Positions 35,106 to 44,797 are shown, numbered from the stretch's first letter. The stretch is 64,000 nt of DNA from Thalassotalea sp. G2M2-11 (GCF_017168195.1 NZ_JADNYL010000001.1:186001-250000); one strand, 5' to 3'. Made by a program: numbers and translations. The notes: generated by a model not told the origin, from the letters alone.

Positions 35106-37955
35106 ATGAATAAGGCAAGAAATTTTAGACTAACGTTGCCTATGGTACTTATCACCAGTGTGTTAAGTGCTTGTGGTGGTGGCGACAATGATCCGGATGC
35201 TAATGATATACCGGTGACACCTGTAACAACCTCTGCTGAATTAGCGGGCTCTGTTGTCAAAGGAAATTTATCGGGTGCGGCTATTACCGTAGAGGCATTA
35301 AACGGCAGTACATTAACGCCCACTGGCCAAGTGCTGACTGACAGTAATGGCCAATATTTTGTTGAACTCACTTCACAGCCTGGTTTTGGCATTAACAGTC
35401 TTGTTAAACTCACCGTTAGTGCGGATGCGAATACCAGCATGATTTGTGATGCCACAAGCTGTGGTGATGCAAATCTAGGGGACAGCATCAGTGGGGAGCT
35501 TATTGCTGGCACAGAGTTAACCACGTTAGGACAGTTATCCGTTGATTATGGTAACCACGCTGACGGTAATGCAGATGGTCAAATGCAAGCCAACGTGTTA
35601 ACCACTTTAGCGACTGAGCTAATTGAACAAGCGATGCTTGATGGGCGAAATGTCTCAACACCTGAATTGTTATCATTAGCACAAGCGGAGTATTCATCGT
35701 TATTACTCAGGGCATTAGGTTGGCAAACCAATAATACAAATGTATTTACTACCCCAGTAGTGAGTGCTGAACATGTGGAAAATTTTGTCACTGGCTCAGA
35801 ATGTCAAACAACGGAGCAAGGTGATGAGCAATGTTCAGATATCATGGCAGAAGAAACCGTGATAAAGCTGTCATTATTAAATGCGGCATTTGCACAGTTT
35901 GAGTCTACTTCGACACAACAAGCACATCTTCAGGCTGCAAGAGAATATTTAGCACTAGCCATTGATGGTGATGCAGACGCATTAGCTGCATTACGCGCCA
36001 TGCTTTATCAGGCGTTGCTTAATCATAGTGTCGCTATCGAGTTAGGTTACAGCGCGGATAGTGTGATTGATTTAGCGTTAGCATTATTTGATGCTAAATC
36101 GTCTGGTGGACCAATCCATGAAATTACCACGGATGAAAATATTGCCAGTGCAACCTTGACGGCTCGTTTTAGTATCAGTGATGCAGAAGGTGCTGCGCAA
36201 GCATTTGACGGCGATGTGAATACCAAATGGCTCGATCACAATGAATGGCAAGGGGCACCAAGTGTTGAAGATCCTGCGTGGATTCAAATTGATTTTGCTG
36301 AACCACAAGCAGTAAATACCTTGATGATCACCAGTGCTAACGATGCCTCAGCACGAGATCCTGAAAATTTCACCTTAGTGGCATCGAATGACGGTGAAAC
36401 ATGGAGCACCTTACTAGATATGGTTGGCGCATCATTTGAAGAACGTTTTGAACGTCAAACCTTTAGCTTTGCTAATGCACTTAAGTATCGCCATTATCGT
36501 TTAAATATCACTAAAAATGCCGGTAATGATGGCTTGATGCAATTAGCTGAAATTGACTTACTTGGGCCGATATATACCAGCTTAGTGCATTCAGCCAATC
36601 AAAATGCAGTGATCACTGCGCGAAATAGCATCGGTGATGGAGAAAACCAAGATAAAGCTTTTGATGGTGATGTCACTACCAAATGGCTTGATCATAATGA
36701 TTGGCAAGGGGCGCCGTCAGAAGCCGATCCATCATGGATTCAAATGGACTTTCCACAAGCGGTTGCTGTGGATAAGGTCGCTATTACTAGTGCTAATGAT
36801 GCACCTTCTCGCGATCCCGAAAATTTCAACTTGCAGGCATCAAACGATGGTGGAAGCACCTGGATAACGCTTGAAACCTGGGTAGGTGAAGCATTTGATG
36901 AACGTTTTGAACGTAAAACATTTCAAACAACTAATGTGCTTGCCTATACCAGTTATCGTTTAAATATCACGAAAAATGCTGGTAATGATGGCTTGATGCA
37001 AGTAGCAGAGATTGAGTTTATCGGCCCCGAGTTAGCTGGGCTTGAGCATAGCCTAATGGCTGGTGCTAGTTATTCAGCACGTTTTAGTATTAGCGACGCG
37101 GAAGGAGCAGCGCAAGCATTTGACGGTGATGTGAATACCAAATGGCTCGATCATAATGATTGGCAAGGGGCTCCTTCGGATGAAGATCCAGCATGGATTC
37201 AAGTCGATTTACCGGAAGCAAAAGTGGTCAATACCTTAACCCTTACCAGTGCCAATGATGCACCTGAGCGTGATCCAGAAAACTTTACGTTGCTTGGTTC
37301 TAACGATGGTGGTGAATCTTGGGTGACATTAGCTTCATGGGTTGGCGAAGCATTTGATCAGCGTTTTGAGCGGAAGGCATTTAATTTTAGCAATGTGCTG
37401 GCTTATAGCAGCTATCGTTTGAATGTGACAAAAAATGCCAATAACGACGGCTTATTGCAAATTGCTGAAGTAGGCTTGATCGGGCCACAATATGCGGCGG
37501 TGGATCATAGTGAACAAGCTGGCGCGATCTATAGTGCGCGTAACTCGATCAGTGACGGTGAGAGTGAAGCGCAAGCCTTTGATAATGATAGCACCACTAA
37601 ATGGCTTGATCATAATGATTGGCAAGGCGCTCCTTCTGTAGATGATCCGTCATGGATTCAAGTAGATTTAGTGTCAGCACAAATTGTCAGTAGTTTAGCC
37701 ATTACTAGTGCAAATGATGCTCCTGCGCGTGATCCGGAAAACTTTCAATTGTTAGGCTCAAATGATGGTGGTAGTACTTGGGTTGAAATTGGCAATTGGG
37801 TAGGTGAAAGCTGGGACGAACGCTTTGAACGTAAACAGTTTGATTTTGTCAATGGCTTTGCCTTTAGTAGCTATCGATTAACTATTACCAAAAATAAGAA
37901 TAATGATGGTCTTATGCAACTTGCTGAAATTGAATTAATTGGTATTTTGCAGTAA
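35106..37955 (+). CDS. Lipoprotein with four tandem discoidin (F5/8 type C) domains
   Basis: About 949 residues. I start at ATG 35106 (AAGGA upstream), giving signal and lipobox VLSACGGG. A carboxypeptidase-regulatory-like segment and a helical region fill the N-terminal 330 residues, then four discoidin repeats of about 152 residues each (starting near 36118, 36580, 37048 and 37500). Each contains FDGDVNTKWLDHN or a close variant, WQGAPS, ITSANDA, DPENF and FERK. Discoidin domains bind sugars or glycosylated surfaces. The gene lies 75 bp after the TonB receptor, and no SusD homologue is present, so it may be a substrate-capturing surface lipoprotein. No catalytic domain was recognised. Confidence 0.88.
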   Translation: MNKARNFRLTLPMVLITSVLSACGGGDNDPDANDIPVTPVTTSAELAGSVVKGNLSGAAITVEALNGSTLTPTGQVLTDSNGQYFVELTSQPGFGINSLVKLTVSADANTSMICDATSCGDANLGDSISGELIAGTELTTLGQLSVDYGNHADGNADGQMQANVLTTLATELIEQAMLDGRNVSTPELLSLAQAEYSSLLLRALGWQTNNTNVFTTPVVSAEHVENFVTGSECQTTEQGDEQCSDIMAEETVIKLSLLNAAFAQFESTSTQQAHLQAAREYLALAIDGDADALAALRAMLYQALLNHSVAIELGYSADSVIDLALALFDAKSSGGPIHEITTDENIASATLTARFSISDAEGAAQAFDGDVNTKWLDHNEWQGAPSVEDPAWIQIDFAEPQAVNTLMITSANDASARDPENFTLVASNDGETWSTLLDMVGASFEERFERQTFSFANALKYRHYRLNITKNAGNDGLMQLAEIDLLGPIYTSLVHSANQNAVITARNSIGDGENQDKAFDGDVTTKWLDHNDWQGAPSEADPSWIQMDFPQAVAVDKVAITSANDAPSRDPENFNLQASNDGGSTWITLETWVGEAFDERFERKTFQTTNVLAYTSYRLNITKNAGNDGLMQVAEIEFIGPELAGLEHSLMAGASYSARFSISDAEGAAQAFDGDVNTKWLDHNDWQGAPSDEDPAWIQVDLPEAKVVNTLTLTSANDAPERDPENFTLLGSNDGGESWVTLASWVGEAFDQRFERKAFNFSNVLAYSSYRLNVTKNANNDGLLQIAEVGLIGPQYAAVDHSEQAGAIYSARNSISDGESEAQAFDNDSTTKWLDHNDWQGAPSVDDPSWIQVDLVSAQIVSSLAITSANDAPARDPENFQLLGSNDGGSTWVEIGNWVGESWDERFERKQFDFVNGFAFSSYRLTITKNKNNDGLMQLAEIELIGILQ
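36118..37952 (+). repeat. Four-fold tandem domain repeat of ~456-459 bp within the discoidin lipoprotein gene
   Basis: The codons for TKWLDHN start at 36222, 36678, 37137 and 37596, so the period is 456, 459 and 459 bp. Long stretches are nearly identical at DNA level, suggesting recent internal duplication or gene conversion; copies may vary in number between strains. Confidence 0.9.
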
Positions 37956-37970
37956 TTTCTTCCCGTGCAC

Positions 37971-38017
37971 TGCGGTTACTTGTGAGAAGTTGGCACTTGT
38001 AACCGCATTTTCTTTTT
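37971..38017 (+). terminator. Terminator after the discoidin lipoprotein gene
   Basis: TGCGGTTAC (37971-37979) pairs with GTAACCGCA (37999-38007) around a 19-nt loop that itself contains AAGT/ACTT, followed by TTTTCTTTTT. It starts 16 bp after the stop codon. Confidence 0.8.
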
Positions 38018-38148
38018 GTCAAAGCATCATCATGATGTCGCTGTTACCCTTATTACAACAGCGGGCGCGTCACTACAAATTTCATCACTTGAGAAAGCCT
38101 TATAATCTCGGTATGCTACGCGACTTTTTCGCTTGCTGAGGAGGTTCA

Positions 38149-39507
38149 ATGATAGGTTTTGATTATGGTACGTCGAACTGTGCTGTCGGAGTGATGGAGG
38201 GCGATCAGCCTGAAATTTTATCGTTAGGCGATCATGGCCGTTTAGTGCCATCGAATTTGTATGCGCCGAGCCGAGAAATTATTGTCCATTGGCTCTATCA
38301 GCGTTTAGCTGAAGTAGAAAAATCCAGCTTTCTTGCGGCACGAAAATTACCACTGCAACAAGCACAGCGGGCGTTGCGAGAACTTAGCCTTGATGGCATT
38401 GAGGCTAAGTTATTCTTTGGTCAAGCGGCATTAGCGCATTATCTCGAAGAGCCAGAGGAAGGTTATTATATTAAATCGCCCAAATCATTTTTAGGGATGA
38501 GTGGTTTAGTGCCAATGCAAATTAACCTGTTTGAAGATATTGTTGCCGCCATGATGCTCAATATCAAAAGCCTAGCTGAGCAGAATTTACAGCGAGAGAT
38601 CAGCCAAGCCGTGATTGGCAGGCCAATTAATTTTCAGGGCTTGAAAGGCGAAGAAAGTAATCGACAAGCCATTGAAGTGTTAAGTAATGCAGCACATCGT
38701 GTCGGCTTTAAAGACGTTGAGTTTCAATATGAGCCAGTAGCGGCAGGTTTTGAATTTGAAGCGACCTTGAGCAAAGAAACTAAAGTCTTAGTGGTTGATA
38801 TTGGTGGTGGTACCAGCGATTGCTCGATGTTATTGATGGGACCGAATTATCAGCAAAACACTGATAGAACAGCAAGCTTACTTGCCCATAGTGGTGTGCG
38901 AGTTGGTGGCAATGATTTTGATATTCAACTTGCCCTGAAAGGCATTATGCCGAGTTTAGGCATGGAGAGCCTGTTGAAATCCGGTAAGCAGATGCCAGTG
39001 AGTAGTTATAATCAGGCGGTGGCAATCAATAATGTTAATGATCAGACGGAGTTTTATAGCGAAAAGAATGGTCGTTATTTACAGCAATTATTCAATGATG
39101 CTCAGCAACCAGAGCTGTTTGCACGTTTGCTACAGGTTTATCGAGAAAAGTTAAGTTATCGACTGGTCAATGGTGCTGAACAAGCAAAAATTGGCTTGTC
39201 TGAGATGAACGAACAAACCATTGAGTTAAGCGATATTGCCAGTGATTTAACGGTAAACATATCACGCCAGCTGATGGCCGAGGCTAACGCAAGTCAGTTA
39301 AACAACATTGGCCAGTTAATGACAGAAGCAGTGACTCAAGCAAGGTGCCAGCCTGATGTGGTTTTTGTTACCGGTGGTACGGCAAAATCGCCTGTCATCA
39401 GTGAGTTTTTGCGACAACAGTTGCCGAATACGCCATTGGTAGTAGGGGATCATTTTGGTAGTGTCACCGGAGGATTAACGCGCTGGGCTCAACGAATTTA
39501 TCAATAA
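38149..39507 (+). CDS. yegD: Hsp70-family chaperone-like protein YegD
   Basis: A 452-residue actin-fold protein with DYGTSNCAVG (phosphate 1), VVDIGGGTSDCSM (phosphate 2) and VFVTGGTAKSPVI (adenosine motif). The length and the absence of a substrate-binding domain match YegD, an Hsp70 relative of unknown client range. TGAGGAGG lies just before the ATG. It is cytoplasmic. It is transcribed alone, between the discoidin gene terminator and a strong bidirectional terminator, so nothing in the context specifies its role. Confidence 0.93.
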   Translation: MIGFDYGTSNCAVGVMEGDQPEILSLGDHGRLVPSNLYAPSREIIVHWLYQRLAEVEKSSFLAARKLPLQQAQRALRELSLDGIEAKLFFGQAALAHYLEEPEEGYYIKSPKSFLGMSGLVPMQINLFEDIVAAMMLNIKSLAEQNLQREISQAVIGRPINFQGLKGEESNRQAIEVLSNAAHRVGFKDVEFQYEPVAAGFEFEATLSKETKVLVVDIGGGTSDCSMLLMGPNYQQNTDRTASLLAHSGVRVGGNDFDIQLALKGIMPSLGMESLLKSGKQMPVSSYNQAVAINNVNDQTEFYSEKNGRYLQQLFNDAQQPELFARLLQVYREKLSYRLVNGAEQAKIGLSEMNEQTIELSDIASDLTVNISRQLMAEANASQLNNIGQLMTEAVTQARCQPDVVFVTGGTAKSPVISEFLRQQLPNTPLVVGDHFGSVTGGLTRWAQRIYQ

Positions 39508-39525
39508 ACTAGGTCATTAACCCAT

Positions 39526-39554
39526 AAAAAACCAGTCATTTAGACTGGTTTTTT
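39526..39554. terminator. Bidirectional terminator between yegD and the acylase gene
   Basis: AAAAAACCAGTC (39526-39537), loop ATTTA, GACTGGTTTTTT (39543-39554): a 12-bp perfect stem with A and T runs, so it can act on both strands for the two convergent genes. Confidence 0.92.
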
Positions 39555-39570
39555 ATGTCAGTGTTTTGTC

Positions 39571-42084
39571 TTAGTCATCAGCACTTGATAACGTTATCTC
39601 AGCAATTTTATGTGCTTCGATATCTGCTTCAGTAAAGCGTAATGGACGCAGCTGTGGTTGAGTCGAGTAAAGTTCTGATTGATCGGTGTTATGCTCATCA
39701 CCATAGGTGCGTGATTGTGAATAGCTCAATAAACCACGCGCTACAGGGCCTTCATCGGTAAAGTTCACCACACTCATCCAACTACTACCATAGCCAATAT
39801 GATATCCACCAGCTTCGGTACTTAGTATTGATGTACTATCTTGCGGATTGTAGACATGGCGTGGTAACAAAGTACCATTATTGCTGGTACGAGCATTAAA
39901 TACATTGAAACCACCCTCAATATTATGTGCACCAGCCCAAGGTATTTTGACCCCTGAAGGTGCGCCATTTGGCAGACTGCGTTCTACAAATTGTACATCA
40001 GCTAACACAGCATCTAGCGCAATGCCGGCATTTTCTACTTTGGTGATTGCAGTGGCGAACTGCGCTAGCGTGGTATCATTTTGTGCTAAGCCACTGGGGG
40101 AATTAAGTGGATCTGCTGCATTGAATGGGGTTAGCCATTGCGGATCAAGTGCAAACTGGAAGGCAAACTCTCTAAATAAGTGTCCCGCAGCACTGTGATT
40201 ATTCATGGTACCGTCCCATTTCGCTAACGCATTACAACCTGCGCTAATGTCTTTGCCATTAACAGGGGTTTTTCCCTGAGCGTTACAAAGGGTGAGTAGG
40301 TCGTTTAGCACCGCTTCACCTAAGTAATTTCGATTACTTAATAAGGCGGTTTCAACTTCTGTGGGCGAAAATAATCCGTCACTACCAGCGGCATCACTTA
40401 ATAACTTATGTGCCATGCGCGAGCGTAAGGTTTGCTGGTTGTTTACTTGACCATATAATGGTGAAACTCCCGTGATGGGCATGCCAGCATTGGTTAACCA
40501 AAAACTGTCATTAGAGTTTTGTACATAGTCAGTGCCTTCATATTTGGGAGCCTGTTCATAAGGTATTGAAGTATCGAAAATAAATGTCGATAAGTGCCCT
40601 GGTAATATAGTAAATCCTGCTTGTTTTTTCGCACCAATCAGAAGTGGGTTTGTCGTTAGTTGCTCAATAGCGACCGATGTTAAATGCGGGACGGTTGAAT
40701 CATCAATGTAAAAAACATCACCATTGCTATCTGCTGACATAGTGTTATTAAAGATTACGCCGTCATACTCTTTAAAGGCTTGTTTAAATTCGTTGAGATC
40801 GCCAGCTAAATTCATCGCTAACCAGTGGTCTATAATGTCTAAATTGTTGCTATTCGCGTCTTTAATCGCATAAGCTGATGTTTCATCCCAGTTAAAGCTA
40901 CCCGGGACGACGATCATCGGGCCTTGTGCAGTACTGTAACTCTTCTTCGCTAATGTGATGGTTTGTCCAGGTGCAACAGCAACATCTATGGTTAACTCAC
41001 GCATATCGATAGGGCGAGGAGAGCCATCAATCACTTGGGTTAAATGATCCGAACGGCTTGTATCGAGCGTTAATTGATATACGACAAAGTGTTCGGCACT
41101 GGAGAATGTGTGGGTCCAGGCAACGTTTTCATTAAAACCAATATTGACGACACCAGGCATACCGGAAAGTGAACCACCCATAACATTCATATGGCCAGGA
41201 ATGGTGCTGTGGAATTGCCAGAACCTTAAATTGCCAGTATGAGGAAAATGTGGATTGGCTAATACCATGCCTTTGCCATTTTCAGTTTTATCTTTGCCTA
41301 ATCCCCAGCCGTTTGAGCCTAAATCTTGAGGATTTTTTTCTGGTAGCGATACTTTAGGACGATACTTGATGGTTTGTGCCGGAGCCATACCGGCTTTCAT
41401 GTATGGCGCAAAGCTTTCTCCTGGAGGGGCTGCCAAAAACATTGGCCCTAAGAAGTTAGCGGCACCAGGTAGTAGGGCGATCCCTAAAGAGTAGGTTAAT
41501 ACGTCAACGTTAGTAATGGGTTGCACCCAAGGTTGACCCGCACAAGCAGGGTCAATTTGATCGCCTGTATCGGCTAAGTAACGGTTATAACCTGCGGCAT
41601 AGCCAGACAGTAATGCCTGACTATTGGCTGACATACCTCGAATATTGTTTTCAGCTTGTTTTCTGATATCTAAGGCTAAATAGCCAAAATCGTTGATCAG
41701 GTGTTCAGAATCACCAGAGCCAGGCACTAGATCAGGGCCAAAGTATTTGGCACGTTGAGAGTTATATTTAATGATTTGATCTGCTAATACACAAATATTG
41801 TCTTTAGCAAAAGCATAACCTACACCGTAAGACATACTTTGCAAATTGTCGGCGGTAACATGGGGTACGCCATAATCGGTCCAACGTATGTTGGCATTTA
41901 ATATACCGTCAGCGTCGAATGCAGGTATGGGAGCTGAACTCGGTGGTGTCGTCGGAGTAACTGGTTCAGGTGGTTGATAATTGCTGGTGTTAATGTATTT
42001 ATAATCATCACCACAAGCGGCTAATAAACAGCCTAAGGTGAGAAGTGTCAACGGGGTGTTTAAATGGGTTGTAATAGGTTTCAC
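39571..42084 (-). CDS. Penicillin acylase-family (Ntn hydrolase) lipoprotein
   Basis: About 837 residues from GTG 42084 (GGAG eight bases upstream), giving a lipobox CLLAAC; an in-frame ATG at 42165 would add 27 non-signal residues. The S45 peptidase signature is present: an alpha-chain region (WTDYGVPHVTADN, SYGVGYAFAKDNICVLAD) and the autoprocessing site with nucleophile Ser in LGSNGWGLG. Family members cleave amide bonds of beta-lactams, acyl-homoserine lactones and related compounds. The large insert size and lipoprotein anchor point to a periplasmic AHL-acylase-like or general amidase role. It is transcribed alone. The substrate is not predictable. Confidence 0.9.
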   Translation of the reverse strand: MKPITTHLNTPLTLLTLGCLLAACGDDYKYINTSNYQPPEPVTPTTPPSSAPIPAFDADGILNANIRWTDYGVPHVTADNLQSMSYGVGYAFAKDNICVLADQIIKYNSQRAKYFGPDLVPGSGDSEHLINDFGYLALDIRKQAENNIRGMSANSQALLSGYAAGYNRYLADTGDQIDPACAGQPWVQPITNVDVLTYSLGIALLPGAANFLGPMFLAAPPGESFAPYMKAGMAPAQTIKYRPKVSLPEKNPQDLGSNGWGLGKDKTENGKGMVLANPHFPHTGNLRFWQFHSTIPGHMNVMGGSLSGMPGVVNIGFNENVAWTHTFSSAEHFVVYQLTLDTSRSDHLTQVIDGSPRPIDMRELTIDVAVAPGQTITLAKKSYSTAQGPMIVVPGSFNWDETSAYAIKDANSNNLDIIDHWLAMNLAGDLNEFKQAFKEYDGVIFNNTMSADSNGDVFYIDDSTVPHLTSVAIEQLTTNPLLIGAKKQAGFTILPGHLSTFIFDTSIPYEQAPKYEGTDYVQNSNDSFWLTNAGMPITGVSPLYGQVNNQQTLRSRMAHKLLSDAAGSDGLFSPTEVETALLSNRNYLGEAVLNDLLTLCNAQGKTPVNGKDISAGCNALAKWDGTMNNHSAAGHLFREFAFQFALDPQWLTPFNAADPLNSPSGLAQNDTTLAQFATAITKVENAGIALDAVLADVQFVERSLPNGAPSGVKIPWAGAHNIEGGFNVFNARTSNNGTLLPRHVYNPQDSTSILSTEAGGYHIGYGSSWMSVVNFTDEGPVARGLLSYSQSRTYGDEHNTDQSELYSTQPQLRPLRFTEADIEAHKIAEITLSSADD

Positions 42085-42231
42085 AGTCAGCTCTCCAATG
42101 CTTGTCAGTATTGTTAATATTTTTCTCTGATCGTACCACTTGTAGCATAAGAATATTATTTGCACAACTTTTGTACAGAGATTGAAAGCTAGGCGGCGTT
42201 GATATGTAACAGATCACAAGTTGCAGTTAAT

Positions 42232-42735
42232 CTATGCATCCACTGTGATGTTAATGGATGGAAGCAGGCATTGTTGTTTGCTTATTGAACCTTGAGCTAA
42301 TTCTATTTGCATCACTTTTGGGCGTAATGAAATTTGGTAATGCCCTGCAGTTAAGCTATAGGCATCGAGCAAGTTTAGCGTAATGGAGCGGCTGTTGTTT
42401 GCTTCAATAACGATGAAGTCTTCTTCTAAGGGTTGCACTCTTTTAAACATTGGGCCTTGATAGGCTAATTGCTTACCTTGGCTATCAGTTATTTCAAATA
42501 AGTTGCTCATAAAGCCTTCGAGTGGTGTGTACCAGCTTAATAGCTTTAGCGATTGTGCAGAGGTGTTGGTGACTTTATAAGTCAGCATAATGCCGTGACT
42601 GTTTTGTTGGTGATGTTCAGCAAAGATTTCACATTGTAAATAACGATGAGTGGGTGTAGACATTGCAATAAAAGTGATAAAAGACAGTATGACGATCAAG
42701 CCAGTGAACCAATAGGCTTTAAAGCGCTCATCCAT
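42232..42735 (-). CDS. Membrane-anchored stand-alone copy of the M35 protease N-terminal domain
   Basis: A 167-residue protein with one N-terminal transmembrane helix (about residues 8-26) and a periplasmic domain. That domain aligns with the N-terminal region of the neighbouring M35 protease: KLLSWYTPLEG versus KVLSWYTDLAE, LAYQGPMFKRVQPLEEDFI versus VQYMGPHYKRPAPTENDYI, and AGHYQIS versus AGQYDIT. It has no protease motif. It lies 56 bp downstream of the protease gene on the same strand, separated by a hairpin. A role as inhibitor, chaperone or membrane tether acting in trans on the protease is a reasonable hypothesis; nothing in the sequence proves it. Confidence 0.75.
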   Translation of the reverse strand: MDERFKAYWFTGLIVILSFITFIAMSTPTHRYLQCEIFAEHHQQNSHGIMLTYKVTNTSAQSLKLLSWYTPLEGFMSNLFEITDSQGKQLAYQGPMFKRVQPLEEDFIVIEANNSRSITLNLLDAYSLTAGHYQISLRPKVMQIELAQGSISKQQCLLPSINITVDA

Positions 42736-42755
42736 TTTTTATCACTCCATTATTA

Positions 42756-42783
42756 GGTTAGCTACATCATAGTGTAGCTAACC
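42756..42783. repeat. 11-bp perfect hairpin between the M35 gene and its paralogous domain gene
   Basis: GGTTAGCTACA (42756-42766), 6-nt loop, TGTAGCTAACC (42773-42783). On the minus strand no T run follows, so it may be an RNA-processing or attenuating element rather than a full terminator; on the plus strand ATTTTT follows but no plus-strand gene ends there. Confidence 0.65.
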
Positions 42784-42791
42784 ATTTTTCG

Positions 42792-43862
42792 CTAGTTTAA
42801 GTTTGGCGTGTTTTCAGCAAAGTATTCATGACTGTCTGCATTATTTAGTGCTTGATCAGGATCTGAAATGGCTAAACTTTTTGCGCCACTTTGACCATAA
42901 ACAACATCATCTGTACCGGCAACTACATTGAAATGGCTTAGTTCATGGATAATAGTACCAGCGCGAGAATCGGTACCTAATTCATTAGCATTCCAAAATG
43001 CACGACATAAATACACTTTATAAGGTTGGCTTGGATAGACATAGGCAAAGTACGTTTTTTTACAGCTACAATCGAAAGTAACCGGTTGATTGTCAATAGC
43101 GTCATCAATGGCTTCAAAGTTTGCTTTGGCAGTATTAAAGCGTGCTGATGTCGCATTACCAAACCAGGTGGTATAACGTGTAGTGACATTGCTGGCTGAA
43201 TGGCTGTTCAAATAACTTACCGCATTATTGGCAATGCTATCTGCAGCAGCTAATGCACTGATAATTTCTGTTTGTTGGCTGTTAGAACAACGACCAGTGA
43301 AACAGGTACCGTCGATACAATCACTGGAACCGCCTCCGTCTGGTTTACCTTTGTTCGTTCCACCTTTTGTTAACAGGCCTTCTAAATAAACAGATGCAGT
43401 GTTTGATGTTAATGAGGCAAGGTTAAGTCGCTCGGCTTTTTTTAGCTGACCAGGGTTTGAATATAAATGTAATGATTTTACATCATATGTAATGTCATAT
43501 TGACCGGCTTCACTCATGTCGTAATTAGCGGTTAACTCAAAGGTTTTTGTCAAAGATTGACCTGATTTTAATTTAATATAGTCATTTTCTGTCGGCGCTG
43601 GGCGTTTGTAATGAGGGCCCATATATTGCACTTCGACACCATCGCGTGTGATGTGAAAAATATGTTCTTCGGCTAAGTCTGTGTACCAACTCAGTACTTT
43701 TTGTTGGCCTTTATGGTTATTGGTGATGGTGAGGGTTGCGTTTACATCACCGTTGGTCAATGTTTCTACGTCTACATTCACGTCTAATGCTGGTTTTATT
43801 GCATTTGCTGAAAATGCTAGGGTAGCAAAAATGGATAGTAGAAATTTACTCGAAAATTTCAT
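42792..43862 (-). CDS. M35-family (aspzincin) metallopeptidase, secreted
   Basis: A 356-residue protein with signal peptide (about 1-21, cleavage after SANA). An N-terminal immunoglobulin-like pro-domain (about 25-135) is followed by a Gly-rich linker and a Cys-rich catalytic domain. HELSH at 306-310 and GTDDVVYG at 316-323 form the HExxH plus GTxDxxYG signature of peptidyl-Lys metallopeptidases/deuterolysins; Asp319 should be the third zinc ligand. Family members are secreted proteases cutting at Lys. The next gene encodes a stand-alone homologue of the pro-domain. Confidence 0.92.
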   Translation of the reverse strand: MKFSSKFLLSIFATLAFSANAIKPALDVNVDVETLTNGDVNATLTITNNHKGQQKVLSWYTDLAEEHIFHITRDGVEVQYMGPHYKRPAPTENDYIKLKSGQSLTKTFELTANYDMSEAGQYDITYDVKSLHLYSNPGQLKKAERLNLASLTSNTASVYLEGLLTKGGTNKGKPDGGGSSDCIDGTCFTGRCSNSQQTEIISALAAADSIANNAVSYLNSHSASNVTTRYTTWFGNATSARFNTAKANFEAIDDAIDNQPVTFDCSCKKTYFAYVYPSQPYKVYLCRAFWNANELGTDSRAGTIIHELSHFNVVAGTDDVVYGQSGAKSLAISDPDQALNNADSHEYFAENTPNLN

Positions 43863-44100
43863 GGTGGATATCCTTGTGTTTATTTTTATAAGTATATGTT
43901 TTATCAGTACTATGCTGATGATTCAGCATGGAACAAAGTGCCTAGTTCTGCTAGCAGAAAGACGACAATTTTTCGATAAATTACGACATAATTACCTTGC
44001 TATTTTTGTGTGAAGAATACAGTGTTTGCGAGCACTACAATGGCAAATTATCAGCTTGCTTGGTATAACTTAACCATCGTAATTTTCAGGAAGATTAACT

Positions 44101-44772
44101 ATGCTTGTTTTTTCGCCTATTCAGTGTCGGGTCATCGGCGCAATGCTTGAAAAAGAAACAACAACACCAGAGCAATATCCATTATCTTTACACGGTATCA
44201 TGACGGCTTGTAACCAAAAAAGTAACCGTGAACCTGTGATGTCATTATCTGAATCCGATGTGCAAAATGGCGTCGATGAATTGATCAATATGCAGCAATT
44301 GATGGAAGATCGCCAAGCATCGAGTCGAGTGCCCAAATATATTCATCGTTTTTGTAATACTGAGTTTGGTGATCTGCAATTTACTGCACAGCAGCGAGCA
44401 ATTATTTGTGTGCTGTTATTACGTGGCGCTCAAACTCCCGGAGAGTTAAGAAATAGAACTCAACGCTTAGCCGAATTTAGAGATGTTAATGCTGTAGAAG
44501 ATACCTTATTACAGCTGCAAGATTTTAACGGACAAAGCTTAGTAAAAAAACTCGCCCGAGAACCCGGTAAACGTGAGTCACGGTATGTACATCTTTTTAC
44601 TGACCAGGAAGCATGTGATCAAGAGCCGTTTGTACAATCAACTGCGGCCTTGAGCGTTGAAGAAGCATGTGACAACACTAGTGAGTTAACCAGTCGAGTG
44701 TCGCAGTTAGAGCAGCAAGTGGCTGCACTTACTGAACAGGTGATCTCATTAAAAAATTTAATAAAAAGTTAG
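44101..44772 (+). CDS. yceH: YceH family protein (DUF480)
   Basis: A 223-residue protein with two winged-helix-like DUF480 domains; RVIGAMLEKETTTPEQYPLS, ACNQKSNREPVM, RVPKYIHRF, LLRGAQTPGELRNRT and REPGKRESRY are diagnostic. A predicted coiled coil occupies the C-terminus (VSQLEQQVAALTEQVISL). It is cytoplasmic; its function is not established, although the fold suggests nucleic-acid binding. It is transcribed alone and converges on the peroxiredoxin gene. Confidence 0.93.
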   Translation: MLVFSPIQCRVIGAMLEKETTTPEQYPLSLHGIMTACNQKSNREPVMSLSESDVQNGVDELINMQQLMEDRQASSRVPKYIHRFCNTEFGDLQFTAQQRAIICVLLLRGAQTPGELRNRTQRLAEFRDVNAVEDTLLQLQDFNGQSLVKKLAREPGKRESRYVHLFTDQEACDQEPFVQSTAALSVEEACDNTSELTSRVSQLEQQVAALTEQVISLKNLIKS

Positions 44773-44797
44773 CTGTTGAGCTTGTGTTTTGAGTGAT

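Noticed and set aside
36118-37952. Tandem DNA repeats as CRISPR or satellite
   Set aside because: The period is ~457 bp, codon-aligned and encodes discoidin domains; no short repeat-spacer pattern occurs anywhere in the window.
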